DNA of 25,590 nucleotides from JBBRSL01 sp038245435 (GCA_038245435.1 JBBRSL010000014.1:1-25590); one strand, 5' to 3'; shown: positions 16,071 to 21,782, numbered from the stretch's first letter. The notes: a model not told the origin generated them from the sequence alone. Made by a program: numbers and translations.

Positions 16071-16340
16071 ATGAGTGAAAGTTTTGATTGGCTAGCATGG
16101 CACGATAGCCCTGAACATGCGGCATTAGTTGCTGATTTAGAGCGCGATTTTGATGAGGCTCATGAACTTGCGCGTGAGCAGGCAAAAAAAGACGCAGAAG
16201 AAAAGCTTGAAAGAATACGCCTCGCTCGCCAGGTAAAAGTAGAAAAGCCAGAGTACATAATGGACTTTAGTGAAATACGTGATGATTTGTCAGGGCATAT
16301 TGGTATTAAAGCTTTAAGTGATTGGTTAAAACGAAAATAG
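16071..16340 (+). CDS. Hypothetical protein, charged helical, 89 aa
   Basis: Not recognised. Residues about 17-55 are a continuous charged stretch of Glu, Asp, Lys, Arg and Ala (LVADLERDFDEAHELAREQ and onward) that should form a long helix or coiled coil. A short C-terminal part ends in IKALSDWLKRK. No cysteine and no membrane segment occur. The start is set by the TATAAT box eight bases upstream. The stop is followed after one base by the ATG of the next gene, so the two are probably co-transcribed toward rpsJ. Confidence 0.75.
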   Translation: MSESFDWLAWHDSPEHAALVADLERDFDEAHELAREQAKKDAEEKLERIRLARQVKVEKPEYIMDFSEIRDDLSGHIGIKALSDWLKRK

Positions 16341-16341
16341 C

Positions 16342-16722
16342 ATGAGCGAATCAACCCCTTGTGTACGTACCGTTATGGCTGATTTTGCCAAGGGGAGGGG
16401 TAAGGGTATTGATACCGAGGGCGTAAGCTTAGTTGGTAACGTAGTTTTTTGTGACCGCGCACAGTGTATGGGCGATTTTGATTTGAATTCTGGGCTGCCG
16501 CACGGAAAGTGTAATACTCTGGGCGTGCCTGATGAGGGCGTTGATTCAATTAATACGGTAGATGGCGAGTTAAGCGATGCGTTAGTTCGAAGAGAAACTG
16601 GACCAAACCAAACGCTCATTCGCCTTGGGCTAATTGCAATGCACGCAGTCGATATCCTTACAGAACCATTTATCGGGGCTAGGCCTAACGATAGAAGCTC
16701 CAATCGTATACACAGTGCTTAA
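16342..16722 (+). CDS. Hypothetical protein, 126 aa
   Basis: Not recognised. Cysteines are at 7, 37, 42 and 57 (VVFCDRAQCMGDF is the clearest pair), possibly a metal site or disulfides. The middle is rich in Gly and Asp, and the C-terminal half contains a hydrophobic helix (LIRLGLIAMHAVDIL). No signal peptide. The ATG begins one base after the stop of the 16071 gene without a Shine-Dalgarno sequence, consistent with reinitiation. A reverse-strand ORF over the same bases is rejected because it has no start signal and its sequence looks random. Confidence 0.65.
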   Translation: MSESTPCVRTVMADFAKGRGKGIDTEGVSLVGNVVFCDRAQCMGDFDLNSGLPHGKCNTLGVPDEGVDSINTVDGELSDALVRRETGPNQTLIRLGLIAMHAVDILTEPFIGARPNDRSSNRIHSA

Positions 16723-16740
16723 ACGTAAAGGAATCGAACT

Positions 16741-17145
16741 TTGAGCGATACTTGCCCGGATTGCCCGTTCGTACAGCGTTGTAGAGATAAAATCGCTGTG
16801 CACGAAAGCTATGTCGACAAACTCGAACTATCTATTTCGGAACTTGCCGCAGATGCAGTTCGGCACGATATTAACGCTGAAGAGCTTAAGCAAACAATGC
16901 CAAAAAACTGGCTACGACGTTTTTTCGTAACTGATGATATAGGCCGCGAACGGCTTTATGGCAATAGGGCTCACGAAACTGCAATAATATACCAAAATGC
17001 GCAAAATAAGCACCAGCAGAGTGTTGGTAAATTTATGACGCTCGTAAGTGAAGCCCCTAAAACTTGTAGTAAGCCAGATTGCCGTCTGGGCAAGTTTGTG
17101 TGCACCAGCCAACTAAACACATTCAAAAACCGCCGCAAAACCTAG
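16741..17145 (+). CDS. Hypothetical Cys-rich protein, 134 aa, TTG start
   Basis: The frame opens with TTG at 16741, supported by the Shine-Dalgarno AAAGGA about nine bases upstream. Translation gives MSDTCPDCPFVQRC at the N-terminus (Cys5, Cys8, Cys14) and TCSKPDCRLGKFVC near the C-terminus (Cys109, Cys114, Cys121). The two clusters bracket a helical middle (SYVDKLELSISELAAD) and could come together in one zinc-binding or redox site. No family recognised. It is the last gene before the rpsJ promoter and probably belongs to the 16071-17145 unit. Confidence 0.65.
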   Translation: MSDTCPDCPFVQRCRDKIAVHESYVDKLELSISELAADAVRHDINAEELKQTMPKNWLRRFFVTDDIGRERLYGNRAHETAIIYQNAQNKHQQSVGKFMTLVSEAPKTCSKPDCRLGKFVCTSQLNTFKNRRKT

Positions 17146-17152
17146 CGCGTAC

Positions 17153-17181
17153 TTGAAAAAACTGGTTAAAACAGATATACT
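17153..17181 (+). promoter_or_regulatory. rpsJ promoter
   Basis: TTGAAA (17153-17158), exactly 17 bases and TATACT (17176-17181) make a near-consensus sigma-70 promoter. Transcription should start near 17188 and give a leader of about 86 bases. Confidence 0.85.
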
Positions 17182-17199
17182 AACACTTGTAAATTAATC

Positions 17200-17262
17200 G
17201 TGATGACTAAAAGTCGCGTGCGAGCCCTACAAACCCTTGCACGAGATGTTACATCACACTAG
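17200..17262 (+). promoter_or_regulatory. Structured rpsJ leader (three-way junction) with 19-codon uORF
   Basis: GTGATG (17200-17205) can pair with CATCAC (17252-17257), enclosing two hairpins: GACT-aaa-AGTC (17205-17215) and CGTGCGAG (17217-17224) with CTTGCACG (17236-17243, one G-U pair). The same stretch is an ATG-initiated ORF of 19 codons (17203-17262), whose TAG overlaps the rpsJ Shine-Dalgarno AGGAG. Either the RNA fold or the ORF could regulate S10 synthesis. The leader matches no r-protein leader motif I know. Confidence 0.5.
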
Positions 17263-17273
17263 GAGCTAACATT

Positions 17274-17600
17274 ATGGCTGAGGCAGCTGCCCCACAACAA
17301 CAGCGAATTCGTATTCGCCTTAAGGCTTACGACCACAAAGTAATCGATCAGTCTGCAAAGCAGATTGTCGACACAGCACTACGTACGGGTGCTACTATTG
17401 CTGGCCCAATTCCACTACCAACACGTAAGACTGTTTACACTGTTGTAAAGAGCCCACACGTCTACAAAAAAGGTCGCGAACAGTTTGAAATGCGCGTGCA
17501 TAAACGCCTTATCGACATTAGCAACCCAACGCCAAAAACTATTGATAGCCTCATGAACCTATCGTTGCCTGCTGGTTGCGATGCAGAGATAAAGATGTAG
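17274..17600 (+). CDS. rpsJ: 30S ribosomal protein S10
   Basis: The 108 residues contain the S10 core RIRIRLKAYDHKVIDQSAKQI, then IPLPTRKTVYTV and SPHVYKKGREQFEMRVHKRLIDI, ending LPAGCDAEIKM. S10 belongs to the 30S head and is also the NusE partner of NusB in antitermination. A six-residue Ala/Gln-rich extension precedes the core. The Shine-Dalgarno AGGAG is placed well. The gene is monocistronic here: it has its own promoter and leader, two adjacent stop codons (TAGTAG) and a terminator. No rplC follows, although rpsJ usually heads the S10 operon. A degenerate in-frame copy of its last codons follows the stop. Confidence 0.97.
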   Translation: MAEAAAPQQQRIRIRLKAYDHKVIDQSAKQIVDTALRTGATIAGPIPLPTRKTVYTVVKSPHVYKKGREQFEMRVHKRLIDISNPTPKTIDSLMNLSLPAGCDAEIKM

Positions 17601-17666
17601 TAGCCGTTTGGCTGCGACCTGTCCGTCCTGTCGGAAAGACAAGCGGGCGCCGAAATCAAAATGTAA
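17601..17666 (+). pseudogene. In-frame relic of the rpsJ 3' end
   Basis: After the tandem TAG codons the rpsJ frame continues for 20 codons to a second stop, and the last codons read GCC GAA ATC AAA ATG TAA (AEIKM-stop). The true end of rpsJ is GCA GAG ATA AAG ATG TAG. The differences are all at third codon positions. A GCD tripeptide (GGC TGC GAC versus GGT TGC GAT) is likewise echoed synonymously. This looks like a remnant of a duplicated or displaced S10 C-terminus. Confidence 0.45.
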
Positions 17667-17692
17667 GCCTTTAGCTTACCGAGAAGAACTCT

Positions 17693-17727
17693 AAATAACC
17701 GTCTTAAAATTGGGCGGTTATTTTTTT
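17693..17727 (+). terminator. Intrinsic terminator of rpsJ
   Basis: AAATAACCG pairs with CGGTTATTT (extended inward by GU/GC pairs) and is followed by a T run to 17727. The hairpin GTAAGC-cttta-GCTTAC (17663-17679) lies just upstream. Confidence 0.88.
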
Positions 17728-17734
17728 GTATGTT

Positions 17735-17747
17735 TATACTAATAGAT
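17735..17747 (+). promoter_or_regulatory. Leaderless promoter of the HIT gene
   Basis: TATACT at 17735-17740 is followed by AATAGAT and the ATG at 17748. An earlier in-frame ATG at 17730 lies upstream of this -10 and would not be transcribed from it. Confidence 0.7.
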
Positions 17748-18203
17748 ATGAATAAAGATTGTGAAATTTGTGAAGTAATACAGACCGCTGAGCCAGTACT
17801 TATCGATACTGATTGTTGGAGGGTGGTTCTCGCGAACGACCAAGCATACTTAGGGCGTTGTTTTGTAACAGCAAAAAGACATGTATCGTCATTGAGCGAA
17901 CTAACTACAGTAGAGTGGCAAGAATATATTGAAATTGTGAAAAAATTAGAATCAGCAACCAAAGACGCTTTTGGCGCAAATTTACATAATTGGAACTGCC
18001 TTATGAATAATTCATTCCAAAAAGAACCAAGCTTGCCGCATGTGCACTGGCACTTTAGGCCTCGGTACAAAAATAACGTAGAGTTTGCGGGTGAAACGTT
18101 CGATGACCCATATTTTGCACACCACTACAAGAGTGGTTACAAAAAACTTGTTAGCGATGAGATATTGCAAAAAATCATAAATGAACTGAGCCTATATACT
18201 TAA
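17748..18203 (+). CDS. HIT-family nucleotide hydrolase / transferase
   Basis: From the ATG at 17748 the protein has 151 residues. The histidine-triad motif HVHWHFRPRY places His98, His100 and His102, with His100 or His102 expected to carry the covalent nucleotidyl intermediate. A CEIC pair at Cys5 and Cys8 matches the zinc site of many HIT proteins. The family cleaves dinucleoside polyphosphates or nucleoside phosphoramidates, but the substrate cannot be told from sequence. The start is fixed by TATACT seven bases upstream. The gene converges with the proline-rich membrane protein at 18210, with six bases between the stops. Confidence 0.88.
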   Translation: MNKDCEICEVIQTAEPVLIDTDCWRVVLANDQAYLGRCFVTAKRHVSSLSELTTVEWQEYIEIVKKLESATKDAFGANLHNWNCLMNNSFQKEPSLPHVHWHFRPRYKNNVEFAGETFDDPYFAHHYKSGYKKLVSDEILQKIINELSLYT

Positions 18204-18209
18204 GTGACG

Positions 18210-18620
18210 CTACACTATCGAAAAAAACATTAGGGCGACTATCGACATAAACACGCCAACGACTATACCGGCTAGCGCGCGGTAATTTGAGTAGCCGAGT
18301 TTATTAGATTTAGCGAATGCAAAACCAGAAACGGCTGCTCCGGCAGGGGGTATAAATATTGCGAGTACAAGCCCAACAGTGCCAAGGGTTTTTGCAGGGT
18401 CGCTAATATCAACCATAGGTTGCGGCACTATTGGTGCTGCAGGCACACCTGCGGGCGTTATAACGGGCGCTTGGGGCGCAGCTGATTGACTGGTTGTTTG
18501 TGGCGTAAGGGCTGTTGCAACGAACGGTAGGGGCTTCTGCGGCGTAGTTGTTTGTTTATTTTCTTGTGGCGGCACTGGCTTTATGGGCACAGTTGGCTTA
18601 ATGAGCTGTTCGGGAGGCAT
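18210..18620 (-). CDS. Proline-rich N-terminus plus two-helix membrane protein, 136 aa
   Basis: The first 70 residues are Pro/Thr/Ala/Gln-rich and probably disordered (KPVPPQENKQTTTPQKP and similar). Two membrane segments follow, at about 79-102 (LGTVGLVLAIFIPPAGAAVSGF) and 114-136. A loop of Lys, Asn and Tyr residues (AKSNKLGYSNYR) joins them. The arrangement is like DUF4190-type small membrane proteins with a long linker, but assignment is uncertain. The start has the Shine-Dalgarno AAGGA about six bases upstream and a TATAAT -10 at 18665-18670 on the reverse strand. Low-complexity N-termini of this kind are common in membrane proteins of small-genome bacteria. Confidence 0.75.
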   Translation of the reverse strand: MPPEQLIKPTVPIKPVPPQENKQTTTPQKPLPFVATALTPQTTSQSAAPQAPVITPAGVPAAPIVPQPMVDISDPAKTLGTVGLVLAIFIPPAGAAVSGFAFAKSNKLGYSNYRALAGIVVGVFMSIVALMFFSIV

Positions 18621-18664
18621 ACAATATCCTTGTAAGCTTTAAAAGCGCTAAATATACCATAAGT

Positions 18665-18670
18665 ATTATA
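18665..18670 (-). promoter_or_regulatory. -10 (TATAAT) for the 18620 gene
   Basis: A consensus TATAAT on the reverse strand lies about 45 bases upstream of the ATG. The resulting leader carries the Shine-Dalgarno sequence AAGGA. A -35 is not clear. Confidence 0.5.
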
Positions 18671-18700
18671 TAAACTAAGCCATTTGGCAAAAATTATTGC

Positions 18701-19222
18701 TTAGAGTAGTTCGCCAAGCGCACAACGGATGGCATCTTCGAACTCACGGGTGCGGGGGTACAGACCTTTGGTAAGCAAACCATTTGTACCAAGCGTGTGC
18801 CTAATTTCATTCGATTCATCGGCGTAGCGCGCCTGAATTAATGGCCCCAGTTCGGCACCACCAAGTAATTCGCTTGTAATATCTGCAGGCAGGCGCATAC
18901 CACCACTGTGGCCAACACCAATTTTGTCGGTATCGCTTTGTATAATCGCGGCCCACCCAAGTAAGTAGAGCGACTTAGGAGGCCCTTGTTGCACACCACC
19001 CTCTAAGCCCACATAATAATCTGCTAAGGCTAAATCTTTTAGCGCATTTGCCCGGTTTAGCGCACCAGCAAAGGTTTCTTCGTTGCTCATTGGCATTTTA
19101 CTTACACCGGTTTCTACCTCAAACGGCATAAATGTTAGCTCTTCGCCCGGGAACGCCTCTGTAAATACAAGCTCGCACGCATTTAATTTGGCTTTGTTCT
19201 GTGTTCCTACCGCAATCTTCAT
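18701..19222 (-). CDS. DUF84 / YjjX-type inosine/xanthosine triphosphatase
   Basis: The 173-residue protein begins MKIAVGTQNKAKLNA, the nucleotide-binding start of the DUF84 family. It carries MSNEETFAGALNRA, DYYVGLEGGV and, near the end, GTNGLLTKGLYPRTREFEDAIRCAL. These match YjjX-like non-canonical purine NTP phosphatases, which remove ITP and XTP from the nucleotide pool. The second ATG (19222) is taken as start because the reverse-strand TATACT box leaves seven bases before it; the first ATG (19228) is one base from the -10. A second house-cleaning NTPase of a different fold family occurs at 21844. Confidence 0.87.
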   Translation of the reverse strand: MKIAVGTQNKAKLNACELVFTEAFPGEELTFMPFEVETGVSKMPMSNEETFAGALNRANALKDLALADYYVGLEGGVQQGPPKSLYLLGWAAIIQSDTDKIGVGHSGGMRLPADITSELLGGAELGPLIQARYADESNEIRHTLGTNGLLTKGLYPRTREFEDAIRCALGELL

Positions 19223-19235
19223 AGACATAAGTATA
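19223..19235 (-). promoter_or_regulatory. Leaderless promoter of the DUF84 gene
   Basis: On the reverse strand TATACT (19235-19230) is followed by seven bases and the ATG at 19222. This decides between two in-frame ATGs six bases apart. Confidence 0.65.
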
Positions 19236-19269
19236 TAGCCAATACAGCTAATTAAACAAAAGCGGAAAG

Positions 19270-19947
19270 TTATTGGTTGGTGTAGTATCGGTAACGGATA
19301 CTGTGATTGAACTTTGAGGTTGTTGTCGTTGGGCTTACCGGAGTTGTTATCGTTGGCGGGGTTATAGTTGTATTGTTGTTCGAAGTCACTGCGCTTGGTT
19401 GCTGTACTGGCACTGGATCGACGGGCTGACTATTAACAGTTGTCGGTGCTTCGATAGTATTAATAGTGGTCGATTCCGTTGCAGTTTGGGGCCACGCAGT
19501 AACCTCAGGCGTTTTAGGCAAAAACTGCTGTAAATGCGGATATACGAAGGCGAAGATTATTAAGGCTACGGGCACAGCAAGCACATATGATAGTATTTGA
19601 GCCCAGGTAGATTTTGGCTCTTCTTTTTCGTAATATTCCTTTTGTGGCGCGCTTCGCACCGGGCGAGAAGCTGCAGATTGTCCACCATACGCATAAGTAC
19701 TGCGAACTGGCTGCTTAACCGCGGTGTGTGCTCGTTTTGGTACTGGTGGTTCATAAAAATGACGTTTAACTGGGTCCGACAATACGCTGTAGGCTTCGTT
19801 GAGCAATACCATCTTGGCACTGTCGCCACCGGGTGTGTCAGGATGGTAGCTTTTACTAAGAGCCCGATACCTCTTTTTTATTTCGGAAGTCTCCGCGTTA
19901 GCTGATACTCCTAAAACACTGTAATAATTAATTTCAGTGGTTTCCAT
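19270..19947 (-). CDS. Membrane-anchored J-domain protein, 225 aa
   Basis: Residues about 7-67 form a DnaJ domain: YYSVLGVSANAETSEIKKRY, the HPD tripeptide at 35-37 and LLNEAYSVLSDPVKRHFY. It lacks the Gly/Phe region, zinc fingers and C-terminal substrate domains of true DnaJ. A basic linker (70-110) leads to one membrane helix at about 117-137 (ILSYVLAVPVALIIFAFVY). The tail beyond is Thr/Pro/Ser/Asn-rich low complexity and probably faces outside. It would recruit DnaK to the membrane. The METT start is chosen because TATACT ends eight bases upstream; the MYM start is only two bases from the -10. Confidence 0.85.
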   Translation of the reverse strand: METTEINYYSVLGVSANAETSEIKKRYRALSKSYHPDTPGGDSAKMVLLNEAYSVLSDPVKRHFYEPPVPKRAHTAVKQPVRSTYAYGGQSAASRPVRSAPQKEYYEKEEPKSTWAQILSYVLAVPVALIIFAFVYPHLQQFLPKTPEVTAWPQTATESTTINTIEAPTTVNSQPVDPVPVQQPSAVTSNNNTTITPPTITTPVSPTTTTSKFNHSIRYRYYTNQ

Positions 19948-19961
19948 GTACATACAGTATA
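19948..19961 (-). promoter_or_regulatory. Leaderless promoter of the J-domain gene
   Basis: Reverse-strand TATACT (19961-19956) is followed by eight bases and the ATG at 19947. It points away from the TATAAT of the alarmone hydrolase at 20007, so the region is a divergent promoter. Confidence 0.65.
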
Positions 19962-20006
19962 TCGCGAATCTGAGACTACCCTTAACTTAAATTATAAAAA
20001 AAGTGG

Positions 20007-20012
20007 TATAAT
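20007..20012 (+). promoter_or_regulatory. -10 (TGGTATAAT) of the alarmone-hydrolase leader
   Basis: A consensus TATAAT with a TG motif upstream predicts a start near 20019 and a leader of about 100 bases before the ATG at 20120. In contrast to most small genes here, this gene has a long leader. Confidence 0.7.
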
Positions 20013-20028
20013 AACTGTGTAGGACAGC

Positions 20029-20113
20029 GGAATACTCCCAAGTATTCGTCTATTGCGGCTACGAATTAACTATTTAATTCGGGCCTTTTTTAATTCTTGG
20101 CCCGGAAAGGGCC
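20029..20113 (+). promoter_or_regulatory. Attenuator-like leader with competing hairpins
   Basis: First, GAATACT-ccca-AGTATTC forms a hairpin at 20030-20047. Second, GGCT(a)CGAATTAA (20057-20069), loop ctat and TTAATTCGGGCC (20074-20085) form a long stem followed at once by six T (20086-20091), a canonical intrinsic terminator inside the leader. Third, CGGGCC (20080-20085) can instead pair with GGCCCG (20099-20104). Fourth, GGCCC (20099-20103) can pair with GGGCC (20109-20113), hiding the Shine-Dalgarno AAAGGG. The alternatives exclude one another. An independent small RNA ending at 20091 is the other reading. Confidence 0.6.
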
Positions 20114-20119
20114 AAACCC

Positions 20120-20704
20120 ATGAATCAACTATTCGTACCACGCAATCCACTCGAGACAAAAGCGCTCGATGTCGCCACCTTAGGCCACGAAGGGCAATAT
20201 CGTAAAGGTTCGGTTAAGCTGCCGTATATTGTTCACCCAAAAGAAGTAGCAGTACTACTAGCCGAATCTGGTGCAAATAGCAAAGCAGTTATTGCGGGCT
20301 TGTTGCACGATATTCTTGAGGATGTCGACCCTGCAGTGTACAACGAGGCCGATATGCGCAAAGATTTTGGCGATTACATTACTGAACTTGTTAAAACAGT
20401 GTCGAAGCCGAGTAAAGAAACGGGTGATTGGCGTCATCGAAACGAGATATATTTGGGCCAGATTGCGCTCACGCCACATATTGAAGCACTTGAAGTATGC
20501 GCTGCAGATAAGCTATCGAATATTACGGTAACAATGGATGATTACGTTGAATATGGTGAGTCGCTGTGGACACGCTTTAACGCGGGCAAAGATCAGCAAA
20601 AATGGTGGTATGGGGCAGTAAGCGATGTATTGCAGACTCGTATTCCTGATAACTTTATAGTTATAGCTCTAGCAAAACGAGTAGAACTATTTAGCAAGTT
20701 ATAA
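20120..20704 (+). CDS. HD-domain small alarmone hydrolase-like protein (RSH hydrolase domain only)
   Basis: The 194-residue protein has the RelA/SpoT hydrolase pattern: QYRKGSVKLPYIVHP (His39), GLLHDILED (His63, Asp64) and CAADKLSNI (Asp130), which would bind the catalytic metal. There is no synthetase, TGS or ACT domain, so it resembles MESH1/SAH-type enzymes that remove the 3'-pyrophosphate from (p)ppGpp. A role on another nucleotide cannot be excluded. The Shine-Dalgarno AAAGGG can be sequestered in the leader hairpin. A short gap separates its stop from the first hairpin repeat. Confidence 0.85.
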   Translation: MNQLFVPRNPLETKALDVATLGHEGQYRKGSVKLPYIVHPKEVAVLLAESGANSKAVIAGLLHDILEDVDPAVYNEADMRKDFGDYITELVKTVSKPSKETGDWRHRNEIYLGQIALTPHIEALEVCAADKLSNITVTMDDYVEYGESLWTRFNAGKDQQKWWYGAVSDVLQTRIPDNFIVIALAKRVELFSKL

Positions 20705-20720
20705 GTATTAGCGTATAAAA

Positions 20721-20808
20721 CTACGTAAGCATTAAAACTGTTTAATACTTAGGTAGAGCCCCGTCTGGGCAAGTCGCTTTCGCGACAAGCCCGAGACGGG
20801 ATTTGCTC
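20721..20808. repeat. Double-hairpin repeat element, copy 1
   Basis: The 70-base core 20739-20808 is 69/70 identical to 21286-21355. Hairpin A pairs CTACGTAAGCATTAAA (20721-20736) with TTTAATACTTAGGTAG (20741-20756) at 14 of 16 positions. Hairpin B pairs CCCGTCT, GGGC and GTCGC with GCGAC, GCCC and AGACGGG (20760-20800) around loop tttc; on the reverse strand the loop is a GAAA tetraloop. The element ends on the stop codon of the reverse-strand ORF at 20807. Confidence 0.9.
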
Positions 20809-21175
20809 ATGACCCAGCAATTGCCTGTGTAGATATCAGCGCCGCAACGAGCCTTTCGGGGCTGTATTGCCTGCGGGCGAAGACGGTCACAATCTTTGTT
20901 CTGTTTGGCGCAGAACGAGCTGTGGCCATATCGACCGTGGCAGATACTCGATAGGCGATGAGGAACGTACCGCCGCGTACCTGAGTCTTTTTGTACTCGA
21001 GGTTATCGCGAGGGCTGTCTATCTGAGCGTCGGTAACAAACGAGTCGCGGCTCCACCAACTCATTGCACCATCACGGTGGAGGATTACTTCGAAAGGCTC
21101 ATTGCCGACAACTTGCAGCACGTCCCCAAAACCATGGGCGCCCACTGCTTCTTGGATTTCTTGGGTGTAGTCCAT
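20807..21175 (-). CDS. Hypothetical protein, 122 aa, paralogue of the next ORF
   Basis: Not recognised. The reverse-strand ATG has a good Shine-Dalgarno AGGGAG five bases upstream, while no -10 sits at the leaderless distance. The middle is GNEPFEVILHRDGAMSWWSRDSFVTD and the C-terminal half has two hydrophobic strands (GGTFLIAYRVSA, RTKIVTVFARRQ) before a helix. The order EPF.V.L...SW..DS..TD, the late strands and the final helix parallel the ORF at 21367, so they look like diverged paralogues. No membrane segment. Base composition is somewhat GC-rich (53% in 20881-20940). The stop overlaps repeat copy 1. An opposite-strand ORF (20867-21202) is less well supported. Confidence 0.65.
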   Translation of the reverse strand: MDYTQEIQEAVGAHGFGDVLQVVGNEPFEVILHRDGAMSWWSRDSFVTDAQIDSPRDNLEYKKTQVRGGTFLIAYRVSATVDMATARSAPNRTKIVTVFARRQYSPERLVAALISTQAIAGS

Positions 21176-21266
21176 GGGTTTCTCCCTAGGTATGCTTGCT
21201 AGTCACAAGTTTACATATAATAAAACAATATATCTAAAATGTCACTAGTAGCTCACTAAATTGTTA

Positions 21267-21355
21267 CTCTACCTAAAAACTAAATTGTTTAATACTTAGG
21301 TAGAGCCCCGTCTGGGCTAGTCGCTTTCGCGACAAGCCCGAGACGGGATTTGCTC
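21267..21355. repeat. Double-hairpin repeat element, copy 2
   Basis: Core 21286-21355. The only core difference from copy 1 is A to T at 21318, inside an internal loop, where it adds a possible pair. Hairpin A uses a different left arm, CTCTACCTAA (21267-21276), which pairs perfectly with TTAGGTAGAG (21296-21305). So the paired arm diverged but pairing is kept. The element lies 11 bases beyond the stop of the ORF at 21367. Confidence 0.9.
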
Positions 21356-21366
21356 TTCGGGGTGTA

Positions 21367-21762
21367 CTAGCTCAGGTCGACGTAGTGCTCGAGCTGGTGC
21401 ATGACGTGGTCCTCGTTGCAGTCGGTCACTGCGAAGACCTTGATGGCCCTCGCGAGCTTCGGCTTGCCGTTCACCCATTGCCGTCTGACGACGATGGCGA
21501 ACTTGGCGTCGGTCACCTCGATGGTCTCGATGGTGGTGTCCGGTGTGCCGTGCTTCTTCGTGACGGTCTTCGTGTCGAGCGACTTCTTGGCGCCATCAGT
21601 GATGATGGAGTCGTCGAGCCAGCTGGCTCTCTCGCCAGTGGGCATCACGTGCTTGAGCGCGACCGTGAACGGCTCACCCTGCTCGATTGATACCAGCAGG
21701 TTGGCCGTGCGCCGGTTGTGGCGCAGTCGGTCGAGTCCACCATTGATTTTCGATGTGCGCAT
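21367..21762 (-). CDS. GC-rich hypothetical protein, 131 aa, probably acquired
   Basis: Not recognised. The start MRTSKINGG at 21762 is chosen because GAGGGAG stands four to five bases upstream; an upstream in-frame ATG at 21789 lies within a palindrome. Central motif GEPFTVALKH, then RASWLDDSIITDGAKKSLD, then a strand-rich part (DAKFAIVVRRQW, ARAIKVFAVTD) and a final helix. It parallels the neighbouring 20807 ORF. Base composition is striking: 61% GC over 21421-21480 and 21541-21600 together, against 35% in 21901-21960, with codons ending in C or G. This suggests horizontal origin. No membrane segment or signal peptide is seen. Confidence 0.65.
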   Translation of the reverse strand: MRTSKINGGLDRLRHNRRTANLLVSIEQGEPFTVALKHVMPTGERASWLDDSIITDGAKKSLDTKTVTKKHGTPDTTIETIEVTDAKFAIVVRRQWVNGKPKLARAIKVFAVTDCNEDHVMHQLEHYVDLS

Positions 21763-21782
21763 ATCACTCCCTCGAAGAGAAT

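Noticed and set aside
17730..17747. Earlier ATG (MFILID) for the HIT gene
   Set aside because: It precedes the TATACT box, adjoins the T run of the rpsJ terminator and adds nothing to the HIT family N-terminus.
20867..21202. Forward-strand ORF MPAGEDGHNLCSV... of 111 aa
   Set aside because: It overlaps the reverse ORF that has a good Shine-Dalgarno sequence and a paralogue next door. The forward frame has neither.
20721..21355. Hairpin repeats as integron attC sites
   Set aside because: The cassette-like layout and 6/7 matches such as CTTAGGT to GTTRRRY were tempting, but the critical GTT/AAC triplet is missing in both copies and no integrase is in the window. Kept only as a generic cassette hypothesis.
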